Source: Cysteiniphilum litorale (GTDB taxonomy: Bacteria; Pseudomonadota; Gammaproteobacteria; Francisellales; Francisellaceae). From it: DNA of 40,112 nucleotides. The first letter of the stretch is position 1; each line of letters opens with the position of its first letter. The notes beneath the pieces were generated by a model. The model searched no databases, had not been told where the DNA came from, and worked only from the letters and a program-made list of their open reading frames with translations. The stretch lies in the NCBI RefSeq assembly GCF_003428165.1, contig NZ_QLIQ01000029.1, forward strand, positions 1-40,112, written 5' to 3'. Both the position numbers and the translations under genes were made by a program. Positions 24,697 through 34,800 of the stretch are shown in pieces.

Positions 24697-24744
24697 GGCT
24701 GAGCGTTAGTCGAAGCCATACATTCCCTTCGACACAACTCAGGG
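24697..24744. repeat. Imperfect palindromic intergenic repeat
   Basis: CTGAG/CTCAG and GTCGAAG (24709-24715)/CTTCGAC (24727-24733) form a stem between two convergent genes. The words resemble a widely dispersed bacterial intergenic repeat of the TTCGACTACGCTCAG kind. It may act as a bidirectional terminator or stabiliser. Confidence 0.55.
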
Positions 24745-24762
24745 AACGGATGAGTGCATAAT

Positions 24763-25371
24763 TTAACGATCTTTTAACGTCTTAATCGCTATTTGATAGT
24801 GATAAACAAAATTCTCAAGTTTTACATCTGCATATAGGTCTTGCTGATTCTGATAGTTAATCTGCATAACTAGCTGATCATTCAAATAAAACTTTCGCTG
24901 ATTTTTATATGATTGCATTGTAATATCAGTTGTTTGTAGCATCTCATGAATAACCTTTGTTGGCGCATAGGTAAAAATAAAATCAACCAGACTTTGCTTA
25001 ACCCCCATATCAGCATGCGGCATCGGCAGACTGCTACTATCAATAGAAGCCCCATCATAAACAAGCGAGAAGATCGATCCACCCCAACCTGCAGCAGCAA
25101 CAATGACAATCTTTTGTTTTGATGCTTCCACTTCAACCTGTGCAACATAGGATTCTTTTTTGCCCTTGATGGTATATTGTGAGCTTAAAATTTGGGTCAC
25201 ATTAAAGTTTAGATCAAGCTCATTAGGCGTTGGCAATTTTAGCTTTTGTGATTTGAAAACCTCGAGCTGTGGCGTATTTACTGCACGAGTTTGCAATAGT
25301 GCGCAGGATGATAGCAATACACAACCTATTAGCAGCATTAAGATATTACGAAAATAAGCTAAATCTCTCAT
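24763..25371 (-). CDS. Outer-membrane lipoprotein, DUF3261-like
   Basis: A 202-residue protein with a lipoprotein signal: hydrophobic NILMLLIGCVLLSSC with lipobox LSSC, lipidated at C23. The mature part is rich in beta strands; YTIKGKKESYVAQVEVEASK, then GGSIFSLVYDGASIDSSSLP, matches what I recall of DUF3261 lipoproteins (central L-x-YDG). Such proteins are found next to lipid acyltransferases and aryl-polyene or lipid clusters. Its start overlaps the stop of the acyltransferase gene by 1 bp, so it is the last gene of a likely nhaD-lpxL-lipoprotein transcript. Confidence 0.65.
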   Translation of the reverse strand: MRDLAYFRNILMLLIGCVLLSSCALLQTRAVNTPQLEVFKSQKLKLPTPNELDLNFNVTQILSSQYTIKGKKESYVAQVEVEASKQKIVIVAAAGWGGSIFSLVYDGASIDSSSLPMPHADMGVKQSLVDFIFTYAPTKVIHEMLQTTDITMQSYKNQRKFYLNDQLVMQINYQNQQDLYADVKLENFVYHYQIAIKTLKDR

Positions 25372-26285
25372 CAGTAAATACTCGCTTGACCTTGTGGGCG
25401 CGACTTATAGCGCCGATGCTGCCACAAATATTGATCAGGGAAATCCGTAATCGCTTTCTCTAGAATATGATGATATCTTAACGCATCTTGATAATCATCG
25501 CCTGAGGGGAAGTTATCAAGTGCAGGTAATACATAGATATCATAACCCGATAGATCTGCCTTACGCGTATAATAGCACGGCACAACTTTTGCAGCTGTTT
25601 TCTCTGCTAACCACGAGGTTGCCACTAAGGTCGCACATTCTTTGCCAAAAAAAGGCACAAAGATACTACGCTCTGCACCAAAGTCTTGATCGGGGGCATA
25701 CCAAACCGAGCCACCTTTTTTAAGTGCTTTGACAATGGATACGACATTTTTGCGCTGTAGGCATTGACTAACATAGGATTGGCGCGATGTTGTCATCACC
25801 TGTTCAAACAGCGGATTCTTATGCTTTTGGTAAACAAGATAAAAGGGGCTGTAATGCTCACCGATAAATCGACCTATGACTTCCATACAAGTAAAATGAG
25901 AACCGAGCATTAAAGCACCTTGTTTAGTATCATGATGTGCATCCTCAAAATGCTGCATGCCATGGCTATCAAACTTAATTTGATTAAAACGTTTTTTTGG
26001 CATAAACCAAGCAATCGCCGTTTCAACCCCTGAGATACCAATGGATTCAAAGCATTTTTTGCATAGGTTCTCTAGCTCTTGTTCACTTTTATTGGGAAAA
26101 GCAATCTTGAGATTCGTTAATGTAATCTGTTTACGTCGCTTTAAAAATGGATAAGTCATGCGCCCAAGAAGTGCGCCTACTTTCATCTGCCAGCGAAAGG
26201 GTAAATAGACAAAGCCGCGCAAAAAAAGAAAGGCAAGCTGCAAACCCCAGTACTTTGGAGCATAAAAACGTGATTTTTCTGTCAT
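25371..26285 (-). CDS. lpxL: LpxL/HtrB-family lipid A biosynthesis acyltransferase
   Basis: A 304-residue protein, the normal length for this family. An N-terminal amphipathic membrane segment (LQLAFLFLRGFVYLPF) is followed by RKQITLTNLKIAFPNKSEQE (the typical N-L-x-x-x-F-P segment). The catalytic H-x4-E is in GSHFTCMEVIG (H130, E135). YQKHKNPLFEQ and WYAPDQDFG are later family motifs. It transfers a secondary acyl chain from acyl-ACP to lipid A at the inner membrane. LpxL, LpxM and LpxP cannot be separated by eye. It starts 18 bp after nhaD ends. Confidence 0.93.
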   Translation of the reverse strand: MTEKSRFYAPKYWGLQLAFLFLRGFVYLPFRWQMKVGALLGRMTYPFLKRRKQITLTNLKIAFPNKSEQELENLCKKCFESIGISGVETAIAWFMPKKRFNQIKFDSHGMQHFEDAHHDTKQGALMLGSHFTCMEVIGRFIGEHYSPFYLVYQKHKNPLFEQVMTTSRQSYVSQCLQRKNVVSIVKALKKGGSVWYAPDQDFGAERSIFVPFFGKECATLVATSWLAEKTAAKVVPCYYTRKADLSGYDIYVLPALDNFPSGDDYQDALRYHHILEKAITDFPDQYLWQHRRYKSRPQGQASIY

Positions 26286-26303
26286 TGATTACCTTTATGA
26301 TGG

Positions 26304-27689
26304 TTAGCTAAAAAAAGCGTGGTTTAGCAAAAGATGCGTTGCAATACTAGCAAAGTATCCCAATAAAATCACTAAGCTCCACTTCAAATGCCCTAAAAAA
26401 GTATACTGACCATGCGCTTTACCCATCACTGCGACTCCCGCTGCAGAACCAATCGATAGCAAGCTGCCACCAATACCTGTGGTTAAGGTTACCAACAGCC
26501 ACTGTCCTTCGGTTAATGGCGGATGCATCGTTAGCACACCAAACATCACTGGGATATTATCAACAATCGCTGAGAGCAGACCAATTAAAATATTCGCCTG
26601 TGTGATATGATCAAAAACTTGCGGCATCGCACTTGGCACATCGTGATATAAGAAGTTAGATAGCACTTCCAGATAACCCAACGTTGCCAAGCCCTGAACT
26701 GCAAGTAAAATACCAAAGAAAAATAATAAGGTATCCCACTCAATCATTTGAATTTTTTGAAACACATCAAAATGCTCACGTGCTTTCTTCTTTAAAAAGA
26801 AACCTAAAAACATCAAATAACCTAAACCTGTCATCATGCCTAATGCTGGCGGCAGATCTAACAGATTCTGAAAAAGCACTGCGGTAATGACCGTTAATAC
26901 AAACATCACAATGACAATGATTGCGCCAGATTTAAGTTTAATCTCTAATAATTCATGATTATGGTCTTCACCTTTGGGCAAGAAAAAACTCATAATAGTT
27001 GCCGGAATAAGAAAGCTCACCAATGCCGGAATAAATAAGGCAAAGAAATGCGTGAATGGTACAACCCCATCCTGCCATACCATCAAGGTGGTAATATCAC
27101 CAAATGGACTAAAGGCACCACCGGCATTAGCCGCAACGACGATATTAATACAAGATAAACAGACAAATTTCGTCTGACGCTTGCCCACTGAAAGCACCAC
27201 GGCGCTTAGGATTAAAGCGGTTGTTAAATTATCAGCAAACGGTGAGATAAAAAATGCCAGAAGTCCAGTTAACCAAAAGACCCCTCTAAAACGCAAGCCC
27301 ATTTTAAGAAGAAGTGCTTTTAGCTTTTCAAAGACATTGCGCTCTTCCAGCACATGAATATAGGTCATTGCTACCAGTAAAAACAATAACAGCTCACCAT
27401 ATTCCAATAAGCCTTTATTAAGACTTTGCTCAACGATCTCACTTTGTCCATTGATCTTGCCAATAATTGCCGTAAGCACCCAAATAATGCCTGCCGCCAA
27501 AATCACTGGTTTTGATTTCGCCAGATGAATAACATCTTCAAGCATCACCAAGATATAAGCAATAATAAAAACAGCTAATGCAATAAGTGCATATGGGCTT
27601 AATATCGCCTGCATCACTGTTGTTGATACTTCATTTGCATATAAAGCGCATGGTAGCATCAATATGAATAAATATAAACTTCTAATCAT
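26304..27689 (-). CDS. nhaD: NhaD-type Na+/H+ antiporter
   Basis: A 461-residue protein with about 12 helices of the ion-transporter superfamily. An N-terminal signal-like helix (YLFILMLPCALYA) is followed by motifs typical of NhaD: SPFADNLTTALILSAVVLS, then NIVVAANAGGAFSPFGDITT, IVDNIPVMFGVLTM and GIGGSLLSIGSAAGVAVMGK. These pseudo-repeat loops (DN, N-A-G-G-A-x-S-P-x-G-D) carry the ion-binding acidic residues. It exports Na+ or Li+ in exchange for protons, useful in brackish or marine settings. It leads the minus-strand run with lpxL. Confidence 0.95.
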   Translation of the reverse strand: MIRSLYLFILMLPCALYANEVSTTVMQAILSPYALIALAVFIIAYILVMLEDVIHLAKSKPVILAAGIIWVLTAIIGKINGQSEIVEQSLNKGLLEYGELLLFLLVAMTYIHVLEERNVFEKLKALLLKMGLRFRGVFWLTGLLAFFISPFADNLTTALILSAVVLSVGKRQTKFVCLSCINIVVAANAGGAFSPFGDITTLMVWQDGVVPFTHFFALFIPALVSFLIPATIMSFFLPKGEDHNHELLEIKLKSGAIIVIVMFVLTVITAVLFQNLLDLPPALGMMTGLGYLMFLGFFLKKKAREHFDVFQKIQMIEWDTLLFFFGILLAVQGLATLGYLEVLSNFLYHDVPSAMPQVFDHITQANILIGLLSAIVDNIPVMFGVLTMHPPLTEGQWLLVTLTTGIGGSLLSIGSAAGVAVMGKAHGQYTFLGHLKWSLVILLGYFASIATHLLLNHAFFS

Positions 27690-27709
27690 CTCTCCCCCAC
27701 CCTTAAAAC

Positions 27710-27734
27710 AAAAAAGGCCGCAATTGCGACCTTT
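27710..27734 (-). terminator. Rho-independent terminator of the outer-membrane protein gene
   Basis: On the minus strand, AAAGGTCGCAA pairs with TTGCGGCCTTT (27734-27713; one G-U pair), followed by a run of T to 27710. It lies 30 bp after the stop at 27764 and separates that gene from nhaD. Confidence 0.8.
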
Positions 27735-27763
27735 AAAGTGTTTAAACTAACTAATCAATCAGA

Positions 27764-29068
27764 TTAGAAGTAAACTGTAGCATCCAGCATTACTGTATTG
27801 AATCTACCAATTTTTTCACCATATGATTTACCAGACATATAGTTATAAGAACCACCGATCCAAACAGTATCAACCACGTTATAACGCGTACCCACTTCAA
27901 ACTGATATAAGTTGTTATCAGAGTTTTGCGCTACTTGGCTATATGATACATAAGGAACCATATCTTTGCCCGCTACTGGCATAGTGTAAGAAGAGTCTAA
28001 ACTCCATGCTTTAACAGTAGAACCTGAGTCAAAGCCAATCAATGCAGGTAAAGCATTAAATCCAAAGGCAGAATAACCTGTAGAATCAGCTACTTTATTT
28101 GCAGGAATATTCGGCAAGTTTGTTGTAGAAGCGTTATACACAACAGAAGTTGAGTTCATACCATGAACACCTGAAGTTGTCACTAAGAACTCACCATTAA
28201 CTGCAAGTCCCTGAACTTTAACACCTGCATTCAAGTCAAGCGCGCCAACCATTTTACTATCTTTATTCGTAAAACCAGTGGCGTTAATATATCCAGCACC
28301 AGCATAGTAACTCATAGCCCCAGCAGCTCCATTGTACGAAGCGCTTAAAGCAAAGTCATTAACCTGATTGGCACTTGTTGCTTGAGAGTTAAGCATTGAT
28401 TCGCCCAATCCATTCATCAATGTCACAGCAGCATTGATGCCATTTTGAGCAAACCCTGCCGCAACTTGACCACCGTACGCCATAAAATAAGCACGCGTTA
28501 ATGTTGGCATAAAGTTAGTCACTGAATCAAATTTACCAAAGTCTACGACTTTTTTACCACCTACGAAGTAGAATGGTGATTTAGATAAATTACCCAAAAT
28601 AAAATAAGCATTAGGCAATGTAACATTACTTGAACCAACATTTGTAACCTGAACATCAGCAAAACCAGTAACCCAATCACCAATGGTTGATGTAAATGCT
28701 AAATCAGCACACGGCATTTTAACGTTAGTGGCACTGTTGTTACCATAATTATAACCAGCCGTTAACGTTCCTGGAACATAGCTAAGTGGGGTGTTCCCAC
28801 TTACATTGCCATACACACCATAAATCTCACCTTTACCACCAATATAGATAGCATTAGGCGCTAGATCGCCAGACTTACGCGCATTAAGGATATCTAAAAC
28901 AGAACCAGTTACTTGCTGGTTGTTTAGCACTTGTTGTGAATAGCTTGCATCTGTACGCACGTTAACGATACCGCCACCGTTTTGTACTTGATCATTCATT
29001 GAACCTGCTGCGAAAGCTGAAGCGCTTGCAGTTGCAGCAACCGCTGCTACGATCATCTTAAGTTTCAT
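27764..29068 (-). CDS. Outer-membrane beta-barrel porin-like protein
   Basis: A 434-residue protein. The signal peptide is MKLKMIVAAVAATASASAFA, cut before AGSMNDQ. The mature protein is rich in alternating strands, Asn/Gly/Ser turns and aromatic girdles, and ends in LDATVYF, with terminal Phe as required for barrel insertion by BAM. A stretch NAIYIGGKGEIYGVYG near residue 75 resembles LbtU/DUF3573-type barrels of Legionella and Francisella, but I cannot confirm the family. A strong ribosome site (GAGGAGAAACT) and its own terminator suggest a well-expressed monocistronic gene, perhaps a major porin. Confidence 0.8.
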   Translation of the reverse strand: MKLKMIVAAVAATASASAFAAGSMNDQVQNGGGIVNVRTDASYSQQVLNNQQVTGSVLDILNARKSGDLAPNAIYIGGKGEIYGVYGNVSGNTPLSYVPGTLTAGYNYGNNSATNVKMPCADLAFTSTIGDWVTGFADVQVTNVGSSNVTLPNAYFILGNLSKSPFYFVGGKKVVDFGKFDSVTNFMPTLTRAYFMAYGGQVAAGFAQNGINAAVTLMNGLGESMLNSQATSANQVNDFALSASYNGAAGAMSYYAGAGYINATGFTNKDSKMVGALDLNAGVKVQGLAVNGEFLVTTSGVHGMNSTSVVYNASTTNLPNIPANKVADSTGYSAFGFNALPALIGFDSGSTVKAWSLDSSYTMPVAGKDMVPYVSYSQVAQNSDNNLYQFEVGTRYNVVDTVWIGGSYNYMSGKSYGEKIGRFNTVMLDATVYF

Positions 29069-29217
29069 AGTTTCTCCTCAACTGTTTTAAAACTTACATT
29101 TTTATTAAAAAATGATTCCTTTTTTGTTGGCTTCTTTGCCATCGAAAGACTACACACCGACAAAGGTATCACTTTATTTTAAATTTTCAAGCAAATCATA
29201 GATTTTTTTATAAAAAA

Positions 29218-29823
29218 TTACAAAGATTCAGCATTTTCTGCTAAATAAGCAGCAACACCTTGCGGTGACGCCTTCATGCCTTTGTCACCTTCTTTCCAGC
29301 CGGCAGGGCATACTTCACCGTGTTCTTCAAAGAATTGTAATGCTTGAACCATACGCACTAATTCGTCCATATTGCGACCTAATGGCAGATCATTAACGAC
29401 TTGATGTCTAACAACACCGTCTTTGTCAATTAAGAATGTACCACGGAAAGCAATCCCTGCTTCAGGATGCTCAACACCATAGGCTTTAACAATACTATGG
29501 TTCATATCAGCAATCATCGTGTATTTAACCGCACCAATACCACCATCATTCACTGGGGTATTGCGCCATGCATTGTGTGTGAAATGTGAATCAATCGATA
29601 CTGCGAATACTTCAACACCTAGCTTTTTAAGCTCATCAACACGCTTATCAAGTGCAATTAGCTCAGATGGACAAACAAACGTAAAATCAAGCGGGTAAAA
29701 AACAACCGCCGCGTACTTGCCATCGCGTGCTTTTTCAAAGCTTAATGCATCTACAATTTCACCATTTGCTAGCACTGCTGGTGCTGTGAACTCAGGCGCT
29801 TTGCGTCCTACTAATACCGTCAT
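29218..29823 (-). CDS. Typical 2-Cys peroxiredoxin (AhpC/Prx1 type)
   Basis: A 201-residue protein from the ATG at 29823 (MTVLVGRKAPEF), which follows AAGGAG. The in-frame ATG 54 bp upstream is not conserved. The peroxidatic cysteine is C51 in FYPLDFTFVCPSE and the resolving cysteine is C172 in GEVCPAGW. The GG-x-G loop (DGGIG, about 93-97) and the C-terminal extension to YLAENAESL suggest a hyperoxidation-sensitive Prx1/Prx2-like form. It reduces H2O2 and organic peroxides with thioredoxin or AhpF/AhpD-type electron donors; no reductase gene is adjacent. It is a monocistronic unit divergent from the HAD gene. Confidence 0.95.
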   Translation of the reverse strand: MTVLVGRKAPEFTAPAVLANGEIVDALSFEKARDGKYAAVVFYPLDFTFVCPSELIALDKRVDELKKLGVEVFAVSIDSHFTHNAWRNTPVNDGGIGAVKYTMIADMNHSIVKAYGVEHPEAGIAFRGTFLIDKDGVVRHQVVNDLPLGRNMDELVRMVQALQFFEEHGEVCPAGWKEGDKGMKASPQGVAAYLAENAESL

Positions 29824-29948
29824 GATTATCTCCTTAGGGTTTATAATTTCATAAATTGACAACAATTTAGTGCGCAAAAGTTTGCTAAAGCCTGCTAATT
29901 ATGTCAATAATGACACAGCAGAATTTAACAAATTTTGGAAATAATTTT

Positions 29949-30533
29949 ATGATTTATATTCACCCCAAAACCCAAGCCTTAATTTTTGATTGTGATGGCA
30001 CCATCGCCGATACAATGGTGATTCATAACGAAGCATGGCATACCATCGCTCAGCGCTATCGTTTCAATTTAAGTCCTGACGAGCTTGCTCATTATAATGG
30101 CATCCCTACTTTACAAATATTACAAATGTTAACCACCAGTGAAGATAAGAAACGTTTTGATCTACACAAAATGGTGCATGAAAAAGAAAATCTTGCCGAG
30201 GAGAAGATGGATCGCGTGATTGCTATCCAACCGGTGCTTGATTTGATTAATCGTTATCATCAAAAACTGCCGATGGTGGTCATCTCTGGTGGCATGCGTC
30301 GAAATGTGGTCAAAACACTGGAAGCACTTGATATTGCTAGTCACTTTGAGTTTATCATCACCGCTGATGATGATCACCCGACTAAGGACACCCCTGAAGC
30401 TTTTACTTTAATTGCTGACAGACTGGGTGTTGATCATGATAAATGTCATGTCTTTGAGGATGGCAAACCAGGACTTATCAATGCGGTTAAAGCCAATATG
30501 ATGGTAACTGATATCAGAACGTTTTACCCTTAG
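29949..30533 (+). CDS. HAD-superfamily phosphatase, beta-phosphoglucomutase/YqaB-like
   Basis: A 194-residue protein from the ATG at 29949, with TGGAAA upstream; an ORF start at 29901 adds unconserved residues. Motif I is IFDCDGTIADT (D14 nucleophile, D16), motif II is VVISGG (Ser), motif III is the Lys in HPTKDTPEAF, and motif IV is HVFEDGKPGL (E-D). The cap between 20 and 90 is of the helical type. The pattern matches fructose-1-phosphatase YqaB and beta-phosphoglucomutase relatives. The exact sugar phosphate is unknown. Its end overlaps the convergent MFS gene by 20 bp. Confidence 0.9.
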   Translation: MIYIHPKTQALIFDCDGTIADTMVIHNEAWHTIAQRYRFNLSPDELAHYNGIPTLQILQMLTTSEDKKRFDLHKMVHEKENLAEEKMDRVIAIQPVLDLINRYHQKLPMVVISGGMRRNVVKTLEALDIASHFEFIITADDDHPTKDTPEAFTLIADRLGVDHDKCHVFEDGKPGLINAVKANMMVTDIRTFYP

Positions 30534-31740
30534 CAACACTAACAAATGCAACTAAAGCAATAACACATACATAAACAACAACATAAGCAATATTCGCCAA
30601 GTCGATCGCTAAGCATTGCGCAACCAACGGTGCCGTACCGCCAAATATGGCAACGGATATACTCCACGCGACCCCCATGCCGGTATAGCGAATATTCACA
30701 GGGAAAATATCAACCAAATAGCGAAACATGCTACCAGTAACTAAGATATTGCTTAGCGCGTATAACGCCTGCGCGCATAGCGCCAAATATATACTTGAGA
30801 ACCCTGATAAATAGAATAAATCAGGCACAGTAATCACACTACTTAGAAGTCCTGCTTTTAGCATTTTTTGCGTACCTAATCTATCTGCCAACAATGCCGC
30901 TATTGGTGTCAACACTGTCACAGTCGCTACACCAAAAGTTGCAGCCCAGTGCGCGTTTTCACTGGTTAAAAACCCTCGCTGAATGACAAAAGATACCCAC
31001 CATAAATTACAAATATAGATATATACGCCAACAAATGCCGCGATAAAAAAGCATTGTATCAGCTGATTTGTATACCCTTTAAATGCTTTGATGCCATTAA
31101 AGAATGCTTTATTTACTCTAATGCTTTCAAACTCTGGGCTCTCGCTCGTGCTTATCCGAAAATAAAGACCAATTAAACAGCCAACAAAACCCAAATAAAA
31201 GGGTACACGCCAAAACCACTCCGGCATCATTGGTAATGAAACGATTGACGCCATTGCCGCCCCCAACATCATGCCCAAGGCAGCAGCAAAGCTTACCCAG
31301 CTCACCGCAAGATTTTTAAAGCCACCATGATAATGCTCTGCGACAAAAATCGCTGCCCCTGTAAACTCACCTGACACCGAAACACCTTGAATAATCCGCA
31401 AGAAAAGTAATATCAAAGGCGCGGCAATACCAATGCTTTGATAACTTGGCAAAAGCCCAATGCATAAAGTTGCTAAACCCATCAGAATAAGACTTAAGGA
31501 TAAGGCTTTTTTGCGCCCGAATTTATCGCCAATGATGCCAAAAATAATTGAGCCAAAAGGACGCGCTAAGTAGCTTGCAGCAAAGATACATAAACTGAAT
31601 AACATTGCATAAGGACTATCTTCAGGAAAGAATAAATGTGCGAATTTAAATGCCAAATAGCCATAAAAGCTAAACTCTGCCCATTCGACAAATGTACCAA
31701 TCGCCGATGCGATAATGACTTTACTTTTTGATTGCATCAC
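30514..31740 (-). CDS. MHS-family MFS transporter (ProP-like)
   Basis: A 408-residue protein with about 12 helices. The N-terminal pattern IASAIGTFVEWAEFSFYGYL, then YLARPFGSIIFGIIGDKFGRKKAL (read in two parts) is the metabolite-H+ symporter signature: E-W-x-x-F-x-x-Y-G, R-P-x-G, G-D-x-x-G-R-K. Later, IIQGVSVSGEFTGAAIFVAE is also typical. Substrates of this group include proline, betaine, citrate and dicarboxylates; the one here is unknown. The first codons are GTG ATG; the ATG at 31737 has better ribosome spacing. The Shine-Dalgarno sequence lies in the inverted repeat at 31742-31772. Confidence 0.92.
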   Translation of the reverse strand: MMQSKSKVIIASAIGTFVEWAEFSFYGYLAFKFAHLFFPEDSPYAMLFSLCIFAASYLARPFGSIIFGIIGDKFGRKKALSLSLILMGLATLCIGLLPSYQSIGIAAPLILLFLRIIQGVSVSGEFTGAAIFVAEHYHGGFKNLAVSWVSFAAALGMMLGAAMASIVSLPMMPEWFWRVPFYLGFVGCLIGLYFRISTSESPEFESIRVNKAFFNGIKAFKGYTNQLIQCFFIAAFVGVYIYICNLWWVSFVIQRGFLTSENAHWAATFGVATVTVLTPIAALLADRLGTQKMLKAGLLSSVITVPDLFYLSGFSSIYLALCAQALYALSNILVTGSMFRYLVDIFPVNIRYTGMGVAWSISVAIFGGTAPLVAQCLAIDLANIAYVVVYVCVIALVAFVSVAKGKTF

Positions 31741-31741
31741 G

Positions 31742-31772
31742 ATAATCCTCGCCCTTTAAACGCAAGGATTAT
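31742..31772 (-). promoter_or_regulatory. Inverted repeat masking the MFS ribosome site
   Basis: ATAATCCT (31742-31749) and AGGATTAT (31765-31772) are perfect 8-bp arms with a 15-base loop. On the transcript the 3' arm carries the AGGA of the Shine-Dalgarno sequence, so folding would hide it. An operator function is the alternative. Confidence 0.5.
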
Positions 31773-31820
31773 GCCGTGAGTCAGAGAAAAAGAAAAGATA
31801 AGAACAAATCAGAAAAGAAA

Positions 31821-34800
31821 TTAGTGACTAACTATGATGGCTATATTACTTTCTGGAATGGTAATTTTAGCACAGCCTGCTTCAGTTCCTTTGGTAACTT
31901 TGCCATTACTACTTTGATTAAAGGTTAAGGAGCACGTTTGCTGTCCTTGTAACTCATTGGGCAATGTCACCGTTGCTGTTTTATCAACACCGCCATATTT
32001 AAAAGAGAAGTTATTACCTGTTAATGTTGGCTCAATGGTATAACTTGCAATTTTATTATCATGATCATTGGTGTTATAGAAATGCTCCCCATCTGCCGCA
32101 GTAATTGTTGCTTTTTGCCCCGCAGCTTCATCAGCACCCGTGTTAAATGTCCATACGGTACCACTATCGCCACTATGACCACCGTTGCCGCCACCGCTTG
32201 GATAGCTTACCATGCTAATGCCTGAAGGCGCTGCATTATAAACATAGGTTTGACCATTGCTTGCCGCAGACGCCAATGGTAATAAATTATTAACGTCAGT
32301 TGGCGCCATCGCAGGTGTAATACTCGGATCAATATTATAGTAACGTGTAAGCGTGCTAATACTGCCCTGTGCTTTGACATTCCTATTTTGCGGTGTCACT
32401 TGTGTATTGCTTGCTGCATTATATAACACATACGGCGAGCTATAAGTCACTGCACTATCGGTTGTATTAAAACTTGGTGAGCTACCATTTTTAATCGTTG
32501 CCCAAGCGGATGGGGTACAACTTGGTTCACTGGCACTTGCCACATCAAAACCAACAGTATATACCGCACATCCCTCTGGTGGACATGTTAATAATTCAGA
32601 CGTTACGGGTGTACCTGATTCAGCATAACAAGCTGTGGTTAATATATCTTTAATCGCATCGGGGTTACTAAATGTTAAATAATCTACTAAGGCATCAATA
32701 TTTGTTGTGTTGTAGTTTGACTTATCACACGTTGCAAATGGCGGTGTGATCGGATTAGCCAATGTTGAGCTTGCAGCATATTGGATCATATTGAAGTACA
32801 AGATGCCTGAGCTTGAATCATAATAAAAACCTTCCGTTAAATCTGCTGATGTTGATGGTGTCAGGTTATAATTTGCAGTCATTGCTTTAGCAAATTGTTT
32901 GTTTAATTCCTTATAACCATCTGCCTGCCCGCTATTATAGGCTAACACCTTACCCCACGGGCTTGATAATCCTCCTGCCGTTTTTTTACAGGCATGATAA
33001 GCGCTATCTGGTTTGTCAATTGAGTTTGGACATGAATCACCTGTGGCGGTTAACCCATAACCACTCCAGTAGGGTGACTTAGTCAAATAGGTTACCAAAG
33101 AATTCCATTGCCTTGGGACTTTGTAAATTTCAATATTGCTTGCGTTTTTGCCAACACAAATACCAACTCTATTAATAAAAGTGCTATGCACAGGCGCATC
33201 GGAATAACTAAAAATCAATTTATTGCTTGGGCTATCTGCCTGATCACTTTGCATTTGCTGTTTTAACTGACTATCAAAGGTATAACCCATATTATTCATT
33301 ACCATTGCTTCAAACATATAGTTTTTGCCACCTCGCCCTGTGTAACTTGCCTGAGAAGGGTTTGCCTGATATGCCATATCACGTGTAATCGTCAATGGGT
33401 AAATTGTCGTTGGATTTACCTTTCTATCTGCAGCGTTATACGCCACATTAATACTGGCATATTGATGCGGTGACATAAGTGCGCTGGCTGTGGCATTGTT
33501 ACGCCCTCTTGAGTGCGGTTCATCGACGGTATAATCTGTTGAGAAGTACTCTAAATTATTCAACGAAATGGGATAATGATTAAGCCCTGCATTACTACAA
33601 CTAGATGGCATTTTACTCGAGCATACCTTATAACCTGATAAACTGGCATCCTTGTCAATTTCGACAGTTTGTTTATCACCGTCATCAAGCCCATTACTTA
33701 GATTAGAAATCTCGGTAAACACTTGATGCTGAAAGTTAACGTTATCCCATAGATTATTTTTAGCATATTGCGTTGGTGGTACTGATTGCGCATTGCCCTT
33801 AAGCCAAGAAAACGCGACATCACCATTATAACCATAATGACTATTACCGCCTGACTTATAATTATTGCCCCCTGTCGGCGCCGATAACTGCCCTGTTTTA
33901 TCAAAATTCATCATCCTGTGTGCATCGATTTTTGTCACAAGATATCTACTTTCACTGGTGCTATACGACTCTGTGCTATTATCATAAAGTGCAGAATTGG
34001 TTGGATCTGCGCGAAAGTTCACAAAGCGATTATTCTCCATACGTGCCGGACCATCGTAAAAAGTATATCCTTGGAAGTTGTAATTTAAATAAATATCTCC
34101 CGCTGCTGTTTGCATATTCGTACTTGCTTTAGACTTAGAAATATCATTTGGATTGACAGGCACACATTGCCCAATTTCATTTTCTATGGCTACAGGCAAT
34201 GCATCCGTTGCCGTAAGCTCTGATGTGCCATCGCTATATAATTTATAATACTCCTCACAATCAATATAGCGCCCTACATTATTGTTAGTAACTCCAGCGA
34301 ATACCGAATTATTAACTAAGCCATAGAAGCCCAAAAGATTACCTTCAGGTCCGCCACCACCAAGTAAGGTCATACCTTGCTTTAGCATACTAAAACGACT
34401 GTTGTTAACTGCGACAAAAACACCACGATACCAAAAGGCTTTTTGTTGGATTTGTGTCAGTGTCAAACTATCAAAAATTACTAATGGTGCATTCGCACTT
34501 GTATTAACTTCTGAGCCAACAGGGACAGGCTTAGGTGGCGCCCCCATTGTGGTGGTCGTCTTCATCACAAAAAAGTTCGTGCCCGCCATCACACCATCAT
34601 AACATGCATGCCCGCGATTGCCTGTAAACACAGGATACAGATCCGCCTCTGGGGTGCTTCCCACTTCGCCCATTGAATTAACATCTTGTCTTACAAACCA
34701 ATAGGCAGCCCCTTGGATTTGACAGCCCGCTACTGAGTTATTAACAAATAGATTCGGCAGATTGCTATTTGTCGCACTTTGTCGACCAAAAGTAGTGATC

